A stretch of DNA of 32,112 nt from CAZSMC01 sp964607755 (GTDB lineage Bacteria; Zhuqueibacterota; Zhuqueibacteria; Residuimicrobiales; Krinioviventaceae). Where the stretch lies: positions 1 through 32,112 of the forward strand of contig CAZSMC010000048.1 in NCBI GenBank assembly GCA_964607755.1, written 5' to 3'. The position numbers and the translations under genes are program-made. Below the pieces are notes generated by a model that saw nothing but the letters and a program-made list of their open reading frames with translations, ran no database searches and was not told where the DNA came from. Positions 25,168-32,112 of this stretch are shown here, piece by piece (position 1 is the stretch's first letter; each line of letters begins with the position of its first letter).

Positions 25168-26340
25168 TTAATCCTGAAATAGCAACGGCGCAAACTCGAT
25201 CAAATAATCGCGCCAGTTCAACCAGGTATGGCCACCCTCTGTTTCTTTATAAGCGACGTCAAAGTCATTTTGTTTGAAAAGATCAACAGTTGCCCGTGAT
25301 GTTTCGATCAGAAAATCATCAGCACCAGTAGCAAACCACAACAGCTTGAGATTTTCCTTGTATTCGGAATTCGACAACAGGTCCTGGTTTTGTTCCACCC
25401 ATGTGGGGCCTTCCGGTTGCTGGTCACCGCGCTGCACCAGATCGAAAATACCAGAGCTGAACACACCAACGTAGGCGAACGACTCCATCAAGTTCAGCGT
25501 CTGGGCACCGCCCATGGAAAGGCCGGCAATAGCACGATTACCAAAACCCGTTTTGATGCGGTAATGCGATTCCGTGTACGGCACAATGTCCTTGCGAAAA
25601 TCATTGATAAACTCATCAACCGCCTCGTCGAGACTGGAACCGCCAAAGCGAAACGGTCTGGTATGCCCATCCGGCATGATCACGACCATCGGCTTTACCT
25701 TGTTCGCAGCGATGAGGTTGTCCAGAATAAATCCGGCACGGCCCACGGTGGACCAGGAATCATCGCAATCAAAAGCGCCGTGTAAAAGATAAAAGGCAGG
25801 ATAGGTGGCGTCGTTTGTTTCGTATCCTGGCGGGGTGTAAACGTGCATGCGGCGGAATTTCTGCAGCGACGATGAATAATACGTCACTTCCGCAATAGCG
25901 CCGTGCGGCACCTGTTTCGTGTCCATCCATTCTGACCCGGGCACCACAACGAGGCTCCAGACGTTTTGGTTCGATTCGCTCACCACCGGACTGCGCGGAT
26001 CGACCACCGAGATGCCATCTGCGTTGAAATTGTAGCGATAGGCACCAGGCTGCAACGGGCCCATGGTGATTTCCCATACATCGTTCTCGCGCTTGCTCAT
26101 CACTTTTCCCTGGCCTCCACCCATGCCAGGTATGTCCGTTCCTCCGAGCCGTACTGTGTCGGCATTCGGTGCATAGATGCTGAATACGACGCGGCCATCC
26201 TCCAGCACTTTGGGCGAAGTCAGCGTATCGCCGGGAGTTAGCTCGCGCTGAAACTGGGCATTAGCATTCCCAATTAGACATATAAAAACTGATAACAGCA
26301 ACGCGGCAGCGCCGCAATAAAACCTGCATGTGCTTTCCAT
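25168..26340 (-). CDS. CE1-like carbohydrate esterase with N-terminal CBM48-like domain
   Basis: 390 residues: signal peptide (1-28, ending GNANA), an Ig-like CBM48/E-set domain (about 40-135, VVFSIYAPNADTVRLGG, PLQPGAYRYNFNADG), then an alpha/beta-hydrolase domain of the esterase D/feruloyl esterase kind. The nucleophile is S275 in AGLSMGGAQ. The likely acid is D341 or D342 in ATGADDF, and the histidine is H371 in EGGHTWLNWR. PAFYLLHGAFDCDDSW is the oxyanion-strand block. Proteins of this layout remove feruloyl or acetyl groups from xylan side chains, which fits the GH10 xylanase in the same locus; the acyl group cannot be told from sequence. A perfect AGGAGG ribosome binding site lies in the 12-bp space after the preceding gene, so the two are surely co-transcribed. 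Confidence 0.9.
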   Translation of the reverse strand: MESTCRFYCGAAALLLSVFICLIGNANAQFQRELTPGDTLTSPKVLEDGRVVFSIYAPNADTVRLGGTDIPGMGGGQGKVMSKRENDVWEITMGPLQPGAYRYNFNADGISVVDPRSPVVSESNQNVWSLVVVPGSEWMDTKQVPHGAIAEVTYYSSSLQKFRRMHVYTPPGYETNDATYPAFYLLHGAFDCDDSWSTVGRAGFILDNLIAANKVKPMVVIMPDGHTRPFRFGGSSLDEAVDEFINDFRKDIVPYTESHYRIKTGFGNRAIAGLSMGGAQTLNLMESFAYVGVFSSGIFDLVQRGDQQPEGPTWVEQNQDLLSNSEYKENLKLLWFATGADDFLIETSRATVDLFKQNDFDVAYKETEGGHTWLNWRDYLIEFAPLLFQD

Positions 26341-26352
26341 GTGAACCTCCTG

Positions 26353-28212
26353 TTATTTCATTTGAAACACCTTGAAAGAATGTGGCTTGATGTGCATTTC
26401 GAATCGTTTTTCACCGGTATCGCGTCCGCGGAATCCGCGAATTGCTGTGCCGGTGAATTTTTCGTCCGTGGTCAATTCGTTCAGCGCTTTTACCTCATCG
26501 CCAGTGACAATGCCGATATCCGCGGTTTCATCCAGAAAGGATTCAACGATAAAGGTATTGTTATCATAAACGAATAAACTGATCTCGCCCGGTCCCTCGA
26601 AGCGAACCGGCATGTCTGCCGACACAAATTGCCGGATGTGATTGAGAACCGGTACGGGAAGGTTGTACAGATCGAGGAAATTTTCCGGGATGGCGAGCAC
26701 GTACAACCTGCCGTTGGCGTATCCTGCCGAATGCAAAAGCGGCCAGCCATTGGTTTCATCAAACCCAGAAATTTCTTCCCATGAATCGTTGGTCAGATAC
26801 TGAATTTGCGGGATCAGCATTTCTGCATCCGCTTCGACAAACTGGCCCCAGCCAGCGCGAAATTTTTTAACCACAGCCTTGCGATCGGTGTAGCGCAGCT
26901 CGGCAATGTCGTGCAGGCCCTTGTCTTCCAACGCCTGCAGTAAGCCCGAGGTGATGAGCACGTCGTTACCGTCGACAAGGTGCTGCTTCATCTTGTCGAC
27001 GATAGCCGGATCGTATGCGGCTTGCTCGGTGAGAATCACCATGGACTCGCCGGTCGGAAATTCCGGCACCAGGTCCATGGGAATACCTATCATGCCGAAA
27101 TAGGTCTGCAAAAAATCCTCGCCCACGGAATGGTATGGTTTGTAGCTTTTGATGCCCACCGGTGTACCCAGCTCGCCCAGAAACGGATCGACCTGCTCCA
27201 GCGCATACCCGCCCAGTAGCGACAGCCGCGCTTCGCGAGTGAGACTGCCGTTGTCGCGACGAGCCGGGGCGATCATGTCATCAAAATTGAAGCTGGTGTC
27301 GAGATGCTGCCAATCGGCGCGCAGGCGGTAATCAATCGGCCGAACAAGTTGGCGGAAATCAAAGAACGTCTGCTCCGGCGCTTTGGCGAACAGGGTTAGC
27401 CACAACTGCTCGGCATAGCGGTCTGCATAGCGCATGCCACCGCTGTCGACCCAGCCGCCGCCATTGCCGCCGGGTTTGAGATTTTCAAGATATCGAAATA
27501 AAAGATAGCCGAGATACGCCTGTAAATGCTGGTTGCTGGACGGATCGCGGGTTTCGGTACCGGTGTACACGCCGTCGAAAAGTTGAGGGCCGGTTTCCAG
27601 ATTGAACCCGAGTCCCTGAAAATGTTCGTACCAGTTCGGATATTTGATAACAACTTTGACATCCGGATTGACGCGGCGGGCCGGCGCCAGGATTAACTCT
27701 TTTGCCGCATCAGTGAGCAACTGTAGCCGGAACTCGGTCCAACTGCGGTCGCCTTTGGCGGCAATGCATTTTTCACATTTGCAACTGGTAAAGAAAAAAT
27801 CATCCAGAATCATCTCGTCAAAATTGCGGGCAGTGAGTTCTACCACCTCTTTGAGTTTTTGCCGGTGCTCCGGATTGGTGTAACAATAGGTTTCAAATCG
27901 ATTGCTCTCATCCACGGTAATGGTGATGCCGCCCGAGGTTTTAATGCCGCGGTCGTGAAAAAACTTTTTTACCTTGTCCAGAGTCGATTGCTTTGCCACC
28001 ACCATATCGCGGTGGGTTTCCAGATAAATTTTGTCGATTTTTATATGCTTTTGGATAATGTTGAAATTCTCTTCCAGCCATTGCAGATCGTCCATTTTCT
28101 GCACTTCGTAAACGCGGGTGTAAATGGCGGCGTTGAAATTTTGATAACTTTTACCGTGGGAAATAGATAGAATTGCAAATAATAGTGAAATAACTATAGT
28201 GTAGCGGATCAT
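26353..28212 (-). CDS. Uncharacterised secreted TIM-barrel (GH42-like) protein with CxCxxC motif
   Basis: 619 residues with a signal peptide (1-20, ending SISHG). The N-terminal two thirds reads like a TIM barrel of a glycosidase: IDKIYLETHRD (59-69), RGIKTSGGITITV (88-100), DEMILDDFFFTSCKCEKC (132-149) and VKVVIKYPNW. The strand ending in D137-D138 followed by C144-x-C146-x-x-C149 could hold a catalytic acid next to a metal site, recalling the zinc cysteines of some GH42 enzymes. Later, SMVILTEQAAYDPAIVDKMK and GNDVLITSGL resemble the class-I-glutaminase-like trimerisation domain of GH42 beta-galactosidases. A small beta domain closes the protein (MHIKPHSFKVFQMK). I know no named family that fits it. 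It sits between a GH9 glucanase and a CE1 esterase and is coupled to the latter, so a role on a xylan or glucan oligosaccharide is likely. GGAG precedes the start. Confidence 0.8.
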   Translation of the reverse strand: MIRYTIVISLLFAILSISHGKSYQNFNAAIYTRVYEVQKMDDLQWLEENFNIIQKHIKIDKIYLETHRDMVVAKQSTLDKVKKFFHDRGIKTSGGITITVDESNRFETYCYTNPEHRQKLKEVVELTARNFDEMILDDFFFTSCKCEKCIAAKGDRSWTEFRLQLLTDAAKELILAPARRVNPDVKVVIKYPNWYEHFQGLGFNLETGPQLFDGVYTGTETRDPSSNQHLQAYLGYLLFRYLENLKPGGNGGGWVDSGGMRYADRYAEQLWLTLFAKAPEQTFFDFRQLVRPIDYRLRADWQHLDTSFNFDDMIAPARRDNGSLTREARLSLLGGYALEQVDPFLGELGTPVGIKSYKPYHSVGEDFLQTYFGMIGIPMDLVPEFPTGESMVILTEQAAYDPAIVDKMKQHLVDGNDVLITSGLLQALEDKGLHDIAELRYTDRKAVVKKFRAGWGQFVEADAEMLIPQIQYLTNDSWEEISGFDETNGWPLLHSAGYANGRLYVLAIPENFLDLYNLPVPVLNHIRQFVSADMPVRFEGPGEISLFVYDNNTFIVESFLDETADIGIVTGDEVKALNELTTDEKFTGTAIRGFRGRDTGEKRFEMHIKPHSFKVFQMK

Positions 28213-28268
28213 AGAGAGTCTCCAAATTATTAAAATGTATTCAAGTTGCTGAAAAAGGTACCTTGTCT

Positions 28269-28423
28269 AGCTTGTCGAAAAACGAAACGTCAGTCTCAAC
28301 AAGGGGTCGTTTCTTGAAATACTAATAAAATTGCGTAATTCGAAGTTAATCTAAGATTTAAGATATCATTCAAATCCTTAAACGACCCCTTGATGGGGAC
28401 GGTTATTTATTTTTTCGACAGCT
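28269..28423. repeat. Nested inverted-repeat (MITE-like) element
   Basis: The outer pair is AGCTTGTCGAAAAA (28269-28282) against TTTTTCGACAGCT (28411-28423). The inner pair is a perfect 13-bp inverted repeat, CAAGGGGTCGTTT (28300-28312) and AAACGACCCCTTG (28380-28392). The whole fills the 220-bp space between the GH9 and TIM-barrel genes and has no coding potential. It could be a miniature mobile element, or a long hairpin that stops or trims the operon transcript. Confidence 0.65.
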
Positions 28424-28432
28424 CCGACGCGA

Positions 28433-30097
28433 TTACGGATTAACAAAACCAGCCAGCGCATAAATTAAGGCGCCTTGCCAGTTTATAGCGATTTCGTTGG
28501 TGGCATAACTGGCCTGTTCATCCACCCAGTCTGTGGCAGAATGGCCGCCGCCGACAATGTACCCGGGCCAGGGCGCTTCAATATCGTCGGCACCGGAACG
28601 CCGGTCATGCGGATGCATCGGCGGATTGATGCCGAGCCCGGTAACGTAGGAGCGGTTATAAATGTTCCGTCCAAAAATGTGGTTGATCGCATCCAGTGCT
28701 GTGTCGATGTATTCCTGTTTGGGTTCAATCCGGTTGGCAACCTGCAGATTGATAACCTGTCGGGCAATAGTACCGTTGCAGCCCCAGTAATAGCGCTGCA
28801 GCGGCCGGCCATAGACATCGTTTTGCGCCTGTTCAACAATCTGGTCGGCAATGGCGATAATGTCTTTTTTGACCTCGGCGAGCAATTCCGGGTCACGGCC
28901 ATCGTGTCCGGACAACACATAGGTGAACACGGCGAGATTGCGCACATTGCCCCAGTCCCAATCGGCATCGGCTTTTGCAGCAGCAGACGGTGCAGCTTCA
29001 CCCCGGCGACGGCGCGGCTGGTAGTCGCGGATACGGGTTTCCAGCTCTTGCAGATACTTTTCATCGCCCGTGGTTTCCCACATTTCGGCTGCTGCCCACA
29101 TGCGGTCGTCAGGGTCCGAGGTGCCATAGGCGCCGGTTTGAAAATCGCCTTGCTGCCAGCGTTTGTCCTCGGGATGCGCTTGCAGATACTCGTAGCTGAG
29201 CTGTGCGGCATCGAGACAGGTTTGCGCATAGTCGGCATCGTAAGGCTGGAAGTAGCGCGCCGCCATGGCCATCATGGCGACAAAGCCGGCTGTGGCTGCC
29301 GAGCTCCAATCGGTGAAATAGCGCTTGGCGTCGTCCTCCTCCGGCATAACAAATCCGGAAAAATTGGTGCGGGTCAGTTTATGCGACACGCGGCCGGAAC
29401 CGTCCGGGAACGGCATTTTTAACAGCCAGTCGATTTCCCATTTCATTTCTTTGAGAAAATCAGGGTAACCAGGAGCGGTTTCGGGCAGATCAAAATCGTA
29501 ATTCTTTAATTTATCCTTAAAATGATCCCAGGCATAAAACATTGCAGCGACGGTGATGCCGGCGTTGACCGTATACTTGCCGTAATCTCCGGCATCGTGC
29601 CAACCGCCGGTGCCGTCGCGAATCACACCCTCCTCGCCGATGTAATCCATGTACGCATCATTCAGATGGCAGGCCTCGTGTTCAAACACATCGCCCTTGA
29701 ATTCACCCTTTACCGCAGTACCGCAGCGCCACAGATACATGGCGCGCATGCTGGTGTAGAACGGGAAATTGTAAACATCCCCGGCGATCTGAAATTCAGC
29801 CGAGGTGCCGACGTCCGGAACCTCCAGCACAAAGGCGCCAGTTTTGTTCAGATCCGAAAAATCAGCAATCCACACATCCTGCTCCACATCGTCCTGATGC
29901 AGCGGACCAGAGGTTTTACCCGAAAAGACAGTTTCGCCGTCCGGGGTCTTGACAGTAAATTCCGAACATTGAGTGGAAATGGTTGCTTTTTTCGGGGCGT
30001 CCGGCAAGTAACCGACCGAATTCAAATGAATGTTATTCTGTCCGGATACATGACAAAAGCCCAACACTACAAATAGAATAAGAATGTGTTTTTTCAT
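28433..30097 (-). CDS. GH9 endoglucanase with N-terminal Ig-like domain
   Basis: An inverting beta-1,4-glucanase (cellulase family E), 554 residues from the start at 30097. That start is preceded by GAGGT at 8 nt and gives a signal peptide directly (MKKHILILFVVLGFCHVSGQ). An upstream ATG 8 codons earlier is less likely. The Ig-like CelD_N domain spans about 20-107 (IHLNSVGYLPDAPKKATIS). The (alpha/alpha)6 barrel follows, with GTGGWHDAGDYGKY (D168, D171, catalytic base region), the histidine block NPPMHPHDRRSGAD and DEQASYATNEIAINW (E535, catalytic acid). No carbohydrate-binding module and no sorting domain, unlike the PL11 protein. The Arg/Ala-rich insert RRRRGEAAPSAAAKAD sits in a surface loop. 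It starts 20 bp after the xylanase stop. Action on xyloglucan or mixed-linkage glucan is also possible. Confidence 0.94.
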   Translation of the reverse strand: MKKHILILFVVLGFCHVSGQNNIHLNSVGYLPDAPKKATISTQCSEFTVKTPDGETVFSGKTSGPLHQDDVEQDVWIADFSDLNKTGAFVLEVPDVGTSAEFQIAGDVYNFPFYTSMRAMYLWRCGTAVKGEFKGDVFEHEACHLNDAYMDYIGEEGVIRDGTGGWHDAGDYGKYTVNAGITVAAMFYAWDHFKDKLKNYDFDLPETAPGYPDFLKEMKWEIDWLLKMPFPDGSGRVSHKLTRTNFSGFVMPEEDDAKRYFTDWSSAATAGFVAMMAMAARYFQPYDADYAQTCLDAAQLSYEYLQAHPEDKRWQQGDFQTGAYGTSDPDDRMWAAAEMWETTGDEKYLQELETRIRDYQPRRRRGEAAPSAAAKADADWDWGNVRNLAVFTYVLSGHDGRDPELLAEVKKDIIAIADQIVEQAQNDVYGRPLQRYYWGCNGTIARQVINLQVANRIEPKQEYIDTALDAINHIFGRNIYNRSYVTGLGINPPMHPHDRRSGADDIEAPWPGYIVGGGHSATDWVDEQASYATNEIAINWQGALIYALAGFVNP

Positions 30098-30117
30098 ATC
30101 GACCTCATGATTCTGGT

Positions 30118-31233
30118 TCATTTTACTAGATTTAATATTTCAAAAAACGCCGGTTTGGGCTGATAGTCCCGGTCAAATAGCAAGGGATAATCGGTTCTGC
30201 CTCGCACCGGCCAGTTGTTTTTCCAGGAGTGGCCGTCGTGTGTACCCCAAAATGTGACGCGACTGATGTTGTCGCTGTGACTCATAAAGAGCTGGAAAAG
30301 CTCCGCATATCGATCCGTCAACCGGTGCTGAACGGAATCCGGCAGGCCCTCGGTGTAGGGATTGATGGCCTGTTGCGCTTCCACATTCAGCGAGATGTCG
30401 GCGCCGCGCCATTGTTCGGGATCGGGCAGCACGGTAATGTCCAGTTCAGTGATCATTACCTTGACACCAAGATCGGCAAACGCCAAAATGCTGGCTTTCG
30501 CTTCTTCAATAGAGGGATAATCGAGTCCCCAATGACCTTGCATACCAATGCCGTCGACTTGAACACCTTTATCCAGCAAGCGCTTCACCAGGCGTACAGC
30601 GCCGTCGCGTTTTTCCGGCTTGTACAAATTGTAATCGTTGTAATAAAGTTCGGCCTCGGGATCAGCGGCATGCGCACATTCGAATGCTTTTTGCAGATAG
30701 TCCTCGCCTATTATGTTCAGCCATGGTGTTTGCCGTAAAGAGCCGTCTTCGTTCAAGGCTTCATTGACCACATCCCAGCCGTGCACGCGGTCTTTGTAAC
30801 GCCCCACCACGGTGGCGATGTGATCCTCCATTCGCTTTACCAGTGTTTTGCGATTCACATCGTGGTCCTCTTCTCGAAACACCCAGCGACTGGTTTGTTG
30901 ATGCCATACCAGCGTATGACCAACAATAAACATGTCGTGTGCCATGCCAAATTCCACAAATCGGTCTGCGGTATCAAACTGATAGGTGTCAGGTTGTGGA
31001 TGGATTGAGCCAAATTTCATGGCATTTTCTGCCGTGATCGTGTTGTAGTGTTTTGCAACGAGCTGCAGCGCGAGTGAATCATTGCCATCAATCTGATGGC
31101 TGCCAATCGCTGCACCGATAAGAAAGTTGTTTTGCAATGCTTCTTTTAACGTTTGGGAATGAACTGTAGAGTGACTGATCAGGAACGATAAACAAAAGAG
31201 AGAAAACAACACTGCACATTTTTTGGCTTTCAT
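30118..31233 (-). CDS. GH10 endo-1,4-beta-xylanase
   Basis: A retaining xylanase, 371 residues from the ATG at 31233, chosen because GAGG lies 7 nt upstream and a signal peptide follows (MKAKKCAVLFSLFCLSFLIS... cut near HSQ). The frame reaches a TTG four codons earlier. The single TIM barrel contains AENAMKFGSIHP, GHTLVWHQQ, the acid/base glutamate in WDVVNEA (E158), YNDYNLY, GIGMQGHW and the nucleophile in ITELDI (E263). The end is the usual FWGTHDGHSW...FDRDYQPKPAFF. It has no carbohydrate-binding module or sorting domain and is probably periplasmic or freely secreted. With the GH9 gene it forms a tight pair (20-bp gap). Confidence 0.96.
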   Translation of the reverse strand: MKAKKCAVLFSLFCLSFLISHSTVHSQTLKEALQNNFLIGAAIGSHQIDGNDSLALQLVAKHYNTITAENAMKFGSIHPQPDTYQFDTADRFVEFGMAHDMFIVGHTLVWHQQTSRWVFREEDHDVNRKTLVKRMEDHIATVVGRYKDRVHGWDVVNEALNEDGSLRQTPWLNIIGEDYLQKAFECAHAADPEAELYYNDYNLYKPEKRDGAVRLVKRLLDKGVQVDGIGMQGHWGLDYPSIEEAKASILAFADLGVKVMITELDITVLPDPEQWRGADISLNVEAQQAINPYTEGLPDSVQHRLTDRYAELFQLFMSHSDNISRVTFWGTHDGHSWKNNWPVRGRTDYPLLFDRDYQPKPAFFEILNLVK

Positions 31234-31430
31234 AGTGTGCCTCAAAAAATCCTGATGGTTGTCAATTTTTTATCAGATGGTTTTATATTATCATAAAACG
31301 AACCAATATAAATTGTTTATACGAAAATTCAAAGTTATGAACAGCACACGATATTCAATTGATTGCGACTAGCTTGAATGGGGGGTAAGCAACAAATGAA
31401 TCGAACATTGGGCGCCGCCAGAAAATAAAT

Positions 31431-31481
31431 CGCCGGCATTGGATATCAAATAAGAACTTTGGTCTATATGCAATGCCGGCG
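31431..31481 (-). terminator. Inverted repeat downstream of the window-edge gene, possible terminator
   Basis: A perfect 11-bp inverted repeat, CGCCGGCATTG (31431-31441) and CAATGCCGGCG (31471-31481), encloses 29 nt. On the minus strand it begins about 29 nt after the stop codon at 31510 and is followed by ATTTATTTT, so it can act as a terminator. The large loop is unusual and leaves other roles open. Confidence 0.5.
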
Positions 31482-31509
31482 TTCAAAACTATAAACTAAC
31501 AGATGAGGC

Positions 31510-32112
31510 TTATTTCAACAAAGTCAGCTTTTTCGTCTGTACGAAATTTCCAGCTTGAAGACGATAATAGTAGATACCGCTGGAAAGTCCGGAAGCATCA
31601 AATGGTACGTTGTATTCTCCAGGTAAACAATTTTCATTCATCAATGTCGCTACTTCTCGGCCCAGATGATCATAAATTTGCAATTTCACATTTGATTGAA
31701 AAGGTAATGTAAATTTAATGTGTGTTGTCGGATTGAAAGGATTCGGATAATTTTGCGCCAAATGAAAGTGTTCCGGATTGCTCAAGGGTATAGTTTCAAC
31801 TTGCGTCATATCTTCCGAATAGAGCACCATATGATCGAAAAGAATCGAACCCATTGCCACATCTCCTTCGGAGGAGGTGATAGAAAATTCAAATTGAAAG
31901 CCTTTGATCATATCCAGATCGAGCATATCATTGCCTTCAATGCCGTACCAGCCGGTTCGCTCAAAACCATTGCCATTGGGGTCTTCGCGGATGTCCGACA
32001 GGGGCAGCGCAATTTTTTTCCAGCCGGGCTCGTCATCCAGAATATAGTGGAACGAATACCAGTACTCCATCTGGCCAAAATCATAGGTATTGTTGCCGTT
32101 TTCCGAATCGCT
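31510..32112 (-). CDS. Secreted protein with carbohydrate-binding-like region and C-terminal sorting domain, 5' end outside window
   Basis: The reading frame is open to the window edge (200 codons seen), so only the C-terminal part is present. The first about 110 residues (DFGQMEYWYSFHYILDDEPG, WKKIALPLSDIREDPNGNG, MGSILFDHMVLY) look like a beta-jelly-roll of the CBM11/CIA30 kind, in which WKKIxLPLSDI and the final IxxDxxxxY strand are recurrent. The last about 90 residues are the sorting domain: FHLAQNYPNPFNPTTHIKFT, YDHLGREVATL, GEYNVPFDASGLSSGIYYYR and the tail KLTLLK. It would be exported through a type IX-like or related route and kept at the surface. The catalytic part, if any, lies upstream. 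It is the most upstream visible gene of the minus-strand locus; 276 bp separate it from the xylanase start. Confidence 0.8.
   Translation of the reverse strand, partial: SDSENGNNTYDFGQMEYWYSFHYILDDEPGWKKIALPLSDIREDPNGNGFERTGWYGIEGNDMLDLDMIKGFQFEFSITSSEGDVAMGSILFDHMVLYSEDMTQVETIPLSNPEHFHLAQNYPNPFNPTTHIKFTLPFQSNVKLQIYDHLGREVATLMNENCLPGEYNVPFDASGLSSGIYYYRLQAGNFVQTKKLTLLK

Noticed and set aside
28475..29422. Long plus-strand frame (315 codons) opposite the GH9 gene
   Set aside because: Length comes from the codon bias of the GH9 gene on the other strand. The GH9 frame carries all catalytic motifs, and the antisense product has no recognisable features.

Overview
The window looks like a chromosomal segment of an uncultured, plant-polysaccharide-degrading bacterium of the FCB superphylum, most like Calditrichota/KSB1, Ignavibacteriota or relatives. 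The main reason is the C-terminal sorting signature 'NYPNPFNP', followed by an Ig-like strand pattern and a terminal basic/Leu-rich end. It appears in three secreted proteins and in one decayed gene. The phylum is an inference. Two runs of exactly 100 N (12332-12431 and 14920-15019) show a scaffolded draft assembly, so some frameshifts may be assembly errors.

Region by region: (1) 1-1020 has no intact gene. It holds a degenerate tandem array (period about 25-26 bp), a decayed minus-strand gene and three copies of a palindromic extragenic repeat. (2) A tRNA-Leu(CAA) on the minus strand has a good promoter and terminator. (3) An exported protein of unknown function is followed by a Tat-exported iduronate-2-sulfatase-like sulfatase and the frameshifted remnant of a small sorted protein. 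(4) An AT-rich restriction-modification island (4078-5996) encodes an N4-cytosine-type methyltransferase with a C-terminal staphylococcal-nuclease-like domain, overlapping a frameshifted MjaI-family endonuclease. (5) 6187-16447 is mostly metabolism and housekeeping: fused PabB-PabC, an AlkD-like glycosylase, an amidohydrolase on the minus strand, a pyruvate kinase without the usual C-terminal domain, a Tat-exported aldo/keto reductase, a gap-broken small gene, a U32 (TrhP-like) protein, a lipoprotein aldose 1-epimerase and glycerol kinase. The last two are each cut by the same assembly gap.

(6) 16436-32112 is a single-direction (minus strand) cell-wall polysaccharide locus of eight genes. In transcription order these are a truncated sorted protein at the window edge, GH10 xylanase, GH9 glucanase, an uncharacterised GH42-like TIM-barrel protein with a CxCxxC motif, a CE1-type esterase with an N-terminal CBM48-like domain, a GH65/GH95-like (alpha/alpha)6 lipoprotein, a CotH/lamin-tail protein and a PL11 rhamnogalacturonan lyase. 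Together they would attack xylan, beta-glucan and pectin outside the cytoplasm. No SusC/SusD pair, transporter or regulator is visible. The most promising unknowns are the GH42-like protein, the GH65-like lipoprotein and the MTase-SNase fusion.
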